Assembly (NCBI GenBank): GCA_950097015.1
Contig: CATNEN010000029.1
Span: 3,677,501-3,741,500, forward strand
From: Macrostomum hystrix
Taxonomy: Eukaryota; Platyhelminthes; Macrostomidae
Reading direction: 5' to 3'
Length of the DNA: 64,000 nt
More notes on this DNA, generated by a model that saw nothing but the letters and a program-made list of their open reading frames with translations, was not told where the DNA came from and searched no databases. Numbering within the stretch: the first letter of the stretch is position 1. The stretch is not shown here.

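Overview
This is nuclear DNA of an invertebrate animal. It has many short exons (typically 65-400 nt), GT-AG introns often only 70-110 nt long, tRNA-derived SINEs, and proteins built from shuffled extracellular domains (C-type lectin, kringle, F-type lectin/discoidin, fibrinogen) joined to a polycystin-1-type membrane region. I cannot assign a phylum from the sequence. Essentially all coding sequence is on the minus strand; I found no convincing plus-strand host gene and no non-coding RNA gene.

Two tandem paralogous genes are present. Gene 1 enters from beyond base 64000 and ends at a stop codon at 22703. I could follow 88 consecutive exons (numbered 7-94 by homology to gene 2) whose phases all agree, coding for about 8,570 residues within the window. 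Gene 2 starts at an ATG at 20888 with a signal peptide and leaves the window at base 1; 50 exons are visible (about 3,190 residues). Exons 7-49 of the two genes match one to one in order, phase and almost always length. The six exons that gene 2 shows before this match suggest a gene 1 protein of roughly 8,900 residues. About 1.8 kb separates the genes.

Layout from N to C terminus: signal peptide; three copies of a nine-module unit (C-type lectin, an unrecognised module, kringle-like module, F-type lectin, beta-sandwich module, discoidin, F-type lectin, discoidin, discoidin); in gene 1 only, a true kringle inserted inside the last F-type lectin of unit 3; then a less regular stretch with two more C-type lectins, a LamG-like domain, Cys-rich modules and discoidins; a fibrinogen C-terminal domain; an EGF-like module; a very large intronless PKD/REJ exon; GAIN with a degenerate GPS; and TM1, PLAT, ten more membrane segments with a polycystin extracellular domain and channel, and a short C-terminal helix.

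As a whole the product looks like a giant cell-surface receptor-channel: a lectin-rich ectodomain on an 11-TM polycystin-1-like body. Sea-urchin REJ proteins and the ascidian s-Themis self-incompatibility receptors are known members of this family that act in gamete recognition; a recognition role here is inference only. The most notable points are the tandem giant duplication, near-identical exons that suggest recent gene conversion, a single-base frameshift in gene 2, the nested kringle, the degenerate GPS, a lysine in the pore filter position, and copy-specific intron insertions (SINEs and a decayed SAP-domain element).
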